DNA of 46,856 bases, from assembly GCA_000403215.2 (NCBI GenBank), contig KE159527.1, positions 209,741 to 256,596 of the forward strand, read 5' to 3'. Shown in pieces: positions 43,401 to 46,856 of this stretch. Positions within the stretch are counted from its first letter, which is position 1. Every line of letters starts with the position of its first letter. The notes under the pieces are model-generated. The model was not told the origin of the DNA and made no database searches. It saw only the letters and a program-made list of their open reading frames with translations. The DNA comes from Lachnospiraceae bacterium A4. GTDB taxonomy: Bacteria > Bacillota > Clostridia > Lachnospirales > Lachnospiraceae. Both the position numbers and the translations under genes were made by a program.

Positions 43401-46247
43401 GCTGTTCCACTCCTCGAACTTGTCTGTAATACTATAACCGCTGTCACCTTTTGCCCACAACTGAATCAGATTTTTATTGATGGTATCAATCTCCTCATAA
43501 TGAGGGTAATCGATCAGTGTGCTCAAGCCTGTAGCATTGTCACGCAATATTGTCAAGTTTGTCGGCGCATCAGTCTTGTAGCAAATCTGAAGGCTTGAAC
43601 CTGTCATGGATTTGCTTTCTTCACTCATTGCCAGCTTATAGGGTGCATACTCCGGATGAACTGCACCGTGGAAGGTAAGGAAGTCGGAACCTGTCTTAAA
43701 CGCATTCTGCTCGATGGTCAGCGCGTCCTTCCAGTAAGAGTCCTCATCGCCAAAAAGTGCTGTCTGAGTCTGGCTGAAAAATACATTTTCAAGGCTCTTG
43801 CAGCCCTCAAATGCGCTTGCACCGATATAGCTCACGGAATCGCCAAGCTCTACCCACTGAAGCTTATCACAGCCCCTGAATGCATTGGCATTAATCTTTT
43901 TTACAGTGCCATCAGATATAATCACCTTGTAAATGATATCGCTGACATCTTCAAAACAGCCGTCTGCAATCTCCACAATCGTATAACCGCCCACGGTTTC
44001 TGGAACCACTACCGCAAGCGGATTGCCTGTCGGGCGGTTCTCTGTATACCCTGACAGACTGGCTGTCTTTGCGTTTGCGTCGAGAATATCAATCGTTGCA
44101 ATATAATCGTCACGGTTTTCCTCACCGACACCGATTTCCATGTGCTCTTTGCCGTCTGCACCCGTATAGACATAGGGTACAACGCCGCTCTTGCCATCTT
44201 CTGTGAGATAGCCGGGGATAGCGTTCCATGTACACTTTCTAGGCTCTGCTACAGAACCGCTGCCAGAACCGGACTCCGGTCCTCTGACATAAAACTGGTC
44301 ATTATAAACACCCTTAAATAGTACATTCGGATCATAAGTTGCATTGTATGCGTCCTTTGGAAATTCAACACACTCAAGATTTTTACAGCCTGCAAATGTA
44401 TTGTCCGGCACTTTTCTGCCTGTATCCTCAGAGACACTGTTTCCAAGCCTGCCGGGAAGTACTACTGTTTTCAAGCCTTCCCTGCCTGCAAGAATAAAAT
44501 CATTTTTATCTCTATCATTACTTTGCTGTAACCGGTTCATATAGGAAGGAAATGCAAAATTAACAAGCGCTCCGCCATCCTGATCCGCAGTCAGGGCAAA
44601 GGCAGCCCTTCCAATCTTAAAGTCTGTACTTTCACCTGCAAAATTGACTTTACTCAGCTTATCACAGCCAAAAAATGCATAGTTTTCAATTGTTAATGTA
44701 CCATTTCGAGCCCCTCCCATTGTCATCTCTGTAATTCCAGAAAGGTAAAGACATCCTGCACCAATTTGCTCCACAAATTCTGGAAAGACAATACTGTTTA
44801 ACAAAGTATTGTAAAATGCCATGCTGCCAATTGTCGCAAGCTTCGAATTGCCACTCGTAAATTTGACTGAGACAAGTTTTTCACAACCCGAAAAAGCCTC
44901 ATCACCCAAAATTCTACAGTTGCTGTCGTCGATTGTTACCTCTTTTAAGAACTTAGAATTTGCAAATGCTCTAGTTCCTATAAAAGTTACCGATGGCGGA
45001 ATCGTTAAAGCTCCTACTTCACCATCATCATCATCCGTATGAGCATCATGTTTGGGATTAAATGCATTTGTTTTAATACCCTTAATTGTAGCTTTACCAC
45101 CTGCCAAATAGCCTTGTGTATCATTTACCTGACTCCCTTCTGGTCCCTGACCGCTGGTATTTACAGGTACATAAACAATGGCATCTGTCGGCGTTGTCAG
45201 ACGCTTGAGCGCATATCTTTGCAATGACGTACTTTTGCTGCTCATCCTCTGACAAATGGTATAATCGACAAGGTCCTGAAGGCTGTTTTTATCCCCATCA
45301 ATTGAGGATTCTGTTGAACGGATATCTGCAAATGTTTTGGATATGATTCTAAATGCATCATCATTTGTTGAATTTAATTTATTGATCTCTGCTATTGCCT
45401 TATTCCAATTGTCCACATCCTGTTGTGTGACATTATTTCCTTTCGCATCAATACCAGCTAATACATCTGTATAAACCTTCATATCAGTATTGAATTTATT
45501 GAGCTTATCTGTATGTTCCTTTAACATATTAGGTGCATACTCTCTATAAATCTTTACCACATCTGGCCTTGTACTATTAATATCTATATATGAATTTTTA
45601 CTAGTAATACTTAATGAACCTGTTACTAAATTCGAAGTTGCTCCTGTCGGTTCCGTATCCATATCAACACTTCCAGCAGTAACTGCAGCAAATGTCAATG
45701 TTATAGGATTTCCATTTAAAGTTGTGTTCACAGTTTTTTCAGTATAGGTAGTCTCTTTTTTAGAATATTTTAACTCATATGTTTCGTTTTGAAAATGAGC
45801 ATATAATTTTTCTAAATAATCAGAATCCATATAAATATAGTCATAATATTCTTCTTCATATATATCAAATTTTTCTAAATCTGCCTTGAAAACACTTTTT
45901 GAGATCATGGCATCATTACTGCTATTAGGTCTTAATGTTATCTCATAGGCATCAATAAAACTATCACCCTCGATATGTTGTGCTGTCTTTACATCACCAC
46001 CATTATACAAATCTTCATTATCTTTTGCGTTGTATAAAGGATTTTTTAAAGTTTGATCTGTATTCCATAGATACTCTTCCGCGTCAGCTTTCAGATTCAC
46101 CCTATCCACGCCAGACGCCTGCATCGTACCATAGTTCTCGACTGGTATCGCAGCCACGACAACCGCCATGACCATTGTGAGTGCTGCAATCGTCCGCATT
46201 ACTCTCCTTCTTAACTTGTAGTTCTTTTTCTTTCTACTCTTTGCCAT
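40422..46247 (-). CDS. Giant BspA-like surface protein with InlB-type repeats and a C-terminal sorting-like signal
   Basis: 1941 residues from ATG 46247 (GGGGAG in front; the upstream GTG is less well placed). A basic N-terminus and signal helix (about 10-36) lead to a helical region. Three LRR_5 areas follow at about 409-600, 752-822 and 1109-1309. About 1364-1410 resembles a Listeria-Bacteroides (Flg_new) repeat, and three divergent InlB-like B-repeats (about 1442-1689) share the pattern FIMPxxxVTxTANF. A nine-Asp run, a Thr/Ser/Pro/Asn linker, a compact domain and TPATGDPIHPKWF followed by a hydrophobic helix and RKRKNF end it. The last resembles a sortase signal variant, though no LPXTG is present. 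Confidence 0.88.
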   Translation of the reverse strand: MAKSRKKKNYKLRRRVMRTIAALTMVMAVVVAAIPVENYGTMQASGVDRVNLKADAEEYLWNTDQTLKNPLYNAKDNEDLYNGGDVKTAQHIEGDSFIDAYEITLRPNSSNDAMISKSVFKADLEKFDIYEEEYYDYIYMDSDYLEKLYAHFQNETYELKYSKKETTYTEKTVNTTLNGNPITLTFAAVTAGSVDMDTEPTGATSNLVTGSLSITSKNSYIDINSTRPDVVKIYREYAPNMLKEHTDKLNKFNTDMKVYTDVLAGIDAKGNNVTQQDVDNWNKAIAEINKLNSTNDDAFRIISKTFADIRSTESSIDGDKNSLQDLVDYTICQRMSSKSTSLQRYALKRLTTPTDAIVYVPVNTSGQGPEGSQVNDTQGYLAGGKATIKGIKTNAFNPKHDAHTDDDDGEVGALTIPPSVTFIGTRAFANSKFLKEVTIDDSNCRILGDEAFSGCEKLVSVKFTSGNSKLATIGSMAFYNTLLNSIVFPEFVEQIGAGCLYLSGITEMTMGGARNGTLTIENYAFFGCDKLSKVNFAGESTDFKIGRAAFALTADQDGGALVNFAFPSYMNRLQQSNDRDKNDFILAGREGLKTVVLPGRLGNSVSEDTGRKVPDNTFAGCKNLECVEFPKDAYNATYDPNVLFKGVYNDQFYVRGPESGSGSGSVAEPRKCTWNAIPGYLTEDGKSGVVPYVYTGADGKEHMEIGVGEENRDDYIATIDILDANAKTASLSGYTENRPTGNPLAVVVPETVGGYTIVEIADGCFEDVSDIIYKVIISDGTVKKINANAFRGCDKLQWVELGDSVSYIGASAFEGCKSLENVFFSQTQTALFGDEDSYWKDALTIEQNAFKTGSDFLTFHGAVHPEYAPYKLAMSEESKSMTGSSLQICYKTDAPTNLTILRDNATGLSTLIDYPHYEEIDTINKNLIQLWAKGDSGYSITDKFEEWNSLRNTTDPNYAERPYNKYKNFSEEDIPLYTLFMTIPRGIDSIDANAYYNETQNASDLAYLSRSYTPETKLANGKEIEIGIKGESDSLERNINQKRSYSRYGDVRSVYSDDKYIADKDLDEFGQKAGLFSGFLAESELSTDITRITDDIPGIIWRTYNGHSYVENSVIGNDYLTTIDLKTIRSLPDYAFMSCENLLSTAYGPQMQEIGALPYRNCKNLTNISIPAENPYVQFGNMILFRKTQTPANGLEIIQCLEGRGSGSGASGSFKVGVDSGDPLLANVVSIDNEAFSYCEEITEVDLTASSVTQIPERCFYKSGKLGTVKLPESIETIGAEAFLDTSDNMEITIPNPSCAIGETAFNFDGNRKVTIRGPQFDASGTRNSAIYNFYLKMKDKLRPQGKEENIIFVSEDKHKVTFIDYDTSLIVDPEVQNPQYVDHGADAICVARPERSGYEFSAWKCILSDGTQFTGSGDPWLNVTEDRIIQAVYKPNSNIVVPDGNEYTLTIKNGTANGKTEPITAKGGDRILVAAESRTDGSQFTYWTVEPASYANLLVDGVSTASTTFIMPNENVTLTANFSGGSGGNTPGPDGKYTVTVVNGRGGGQFAPGTTVTITANTPNAGASFVNWTTATAGVTLANAKSAVTTFVMPSSNVTVTANFSDGSGGQPGGDSGTKYKVTVNYGSGSGEYAAGATVNISAYAPESSSRVFSKWTTNNSGLGFANANSSTTSFIMPAADVTVTANYKLRSDDDDDDDDDRPSKRPGSNTNTTTVDNRPGNSSTTPGTTGPVTSPSNDSTAGTNNNDGNKIYITKNGVSNKDVASISVDGSTDNFIVRITESAEATAAVEESLRNMYGSLDGLAYFPMDISLYDSTGQNKITDTYGLNITVTMPIPDVLIQYGGNARVAAADNGNLQQLTPRFTTIDGIACISFVPPHFSPYVIYVDTNNLTAGQMLDATPATGDPIHPKWFAAIGMACISILLFVTSDGRKRKNFRAA
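41142..41168. repeat. Nine consecutive Asp codons
   Basis: GAC and GAT codons alternate irregularly, giving an uninterrupted acidic run between the last B-repeat and the Ser/Thr/Pro linker of the giant surface protein. The trinucleotide repeat could vary by whole codons. Confidence 0.8.
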
Positions 46248-46331
46248 GTTGTTTCTCCCCACTTTTGTTATTTATATTCCCTCTTAATTGCAACATCATT
46301 TATTTACACATATAATTCTGTGCCCCCAATC

Positions 46332-46856
46332 TCAATGGATTTCCTTTGTCAGCGCCAATCCAACAGCCTGCTCAAAGTCCTCTATGCTTTCTGCCTTTGC
46401 CGCGGCTCTGTGCCACCTCCGCAGTATTTCCAGCTCTGTCTGTTCCATAATATATTCTTTAAGCTGTTGGGTGGGTTCCCCGATATCTTCAAGAAGTTCT
46501 ATCACAGCTTCTGCTCTTTCTTTTGTTCTGCCTTCTGCTTTTCCTTCTGCCCTGCCCTCTGCTTTTCCTTCTGCCCTGCCCTCTGCTTTTCCTTCTGCCC
46601 TGCCTTCTGCCTTTTCTTTATCCAGCAGTTGTCCAAATGAACTACACATCGCTTTTTCGTCCCCTTCCCTGAGCTGTTGTATTAGGGTTCTCCGTTCACC
46701 CTCATTCAATTCCCGTATCACATTCGAGAACCATGTTATCCACTCATTCAGGTCATTCTGCTCCATTTTTCTGATGCGCTGGACCAGCTCTAAGATGCCA
46801 AGATCTGTCCACGCTTCTCTTGTTCTTTTCTTATCCGCCAGCAGGATATTGTCAAT
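46332..46856 (-). CDS. Rpn-family (PD-(D/E)XK) nuclease, 3' part only
   Basis: 174 residues are visible; the frame is open to the window edge, so the N-terminal nuclease domain lies beyond it. The last residues visible at the edge (NILLADKKRTREAW) and the tail with repeated AEGRAEGK units are typical of Rpn/DUF4351-like recombination-promoting nucleases of gut Firmicutes. A helical tail (ELEILRRWHRAAAKAESIEDF) follows. ATG 46766 is internal. Assignment rests on the tail and the edge segment, so family identity is likely but not certain. Confidence 0.6.
   Translation of the reverse strand: MDNILLADKKRTREAWTDLGILELVQRIRKMEQNDLNEWITWFSNVIRELNEGERRTLIQQLREGDEKAMCSSFGQLLDKEKAEGRAEGKAEGRAEGKAEGRAEGKAEGRTKERAEAVIELLEDIGEPTQQLKEYIMEQTELEILRRWHRAAAKAESIEDFEQAVGLALTKEIH
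46531..46602. repeat. Three tandem 24-bp repeats in the Rpn-like gene
   Basis: Three copies (46531-46554, 46555-46578, 46579-46602) differ by one base and are followed by a partial fourth. Each encodes the octapeptide AEGRAEGK. The unit is a multiple of three, so copy change keeps the frame. Confidence 0.9.

Noticed and set aside
46531-46602. Regular repeats considered as a CRISPR array
   Set aside because: The 24-bp copies are contiguous with no spacers and lie inside a coding frame.

Overview
The window looks like a chromosomal segment of a gut-type Clostridia, most likely Lachnospiraceae. The support is a moderate GC content, strong AGGAGG-type ribosome sites, a Rex/NnrDE/Alr/MazF gene order, a homocitrate-synthase-like Re-citrate synthase next to Icd, a YitT protein, and BspA-type leucine-rich surface proteins. 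Genus cannot be fixed from sequence reading alone. Almost every gene lies on the minus strand. The plus-strand exceptions are a broken AAA-ATPase at the left edge, a tiny XRE regulator, an ABC-F ATPase and a FEN-like nuclease. No non-coding stretch exceeds about 300 bases. Bases 1-267 and 4410-4639 hold no gene I can support.

Region 1 (1-4.4 kb) is a decayed surface-polysaccharide zone. It holds an AAA-ATPase gene with an in-frame stop, fused to a fragment of a membrane glycosyltransferase. It also holds a GtrII-like gene, a DUF6311-like tail, and an MBOAT acyltransferase whose 3' end is joined to that tail. The GtrII and MBOAT frames are broken at three homopolymer runs, each repaired on paper by one extra base.

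Region 2 (4.6-13.4 kb) is the most interesting part: a seven-gene, tightly packed phosphonate operon. It encodes a small IDPSA membrane protein, a YidC-like insertase domain fused to a CDP-glycerol-type phosphotransferase, an AEP transaminase, a cytidylyltransferase-PepM fusion, a LicC-like nucleotidyltransferase, phosphonopyruvate decarboxylase and a membrane alkaline-phosphatase-superfamily enzyme. Together these can make 2-aminoethylphosphonate, activate it with a nucleotide, and plausibly attach it to a surface polymer. A divergent XRE regulator that appears to start with ATT, and a dyad inside the operon promoter, suggest local control.

Region 3 (13.7-31.7 kb) is housekeeping. YitT, threonine ammonia-lyase, FtsY (with an acidic tail at the C-terminus), YebC and a CorC/HlyC protein form one run. 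MazF, Alr, NnrDE, a coiled-coil protein and Rex form another, with a candidate Rex operator. Then come ABC-F, the FEN nuclease, an Icd/GntR/Re-citrate synthase operon with a palindrome in its promoter, and an intracellular subtilase.

Region 4 (31.8-46.9 kb) is envelope-related. It has an ABC exporter-like trio (ATPase, anchored adaptor, FtsX/MacB permease) behind a leader inverted repeat. Next is a four-gene surface set (1941-aa, 641-aa and 479-aa BspA-like LRR proteins plus an SH3 protein). The right edge holds a partial Rpn-family nuclease gene.
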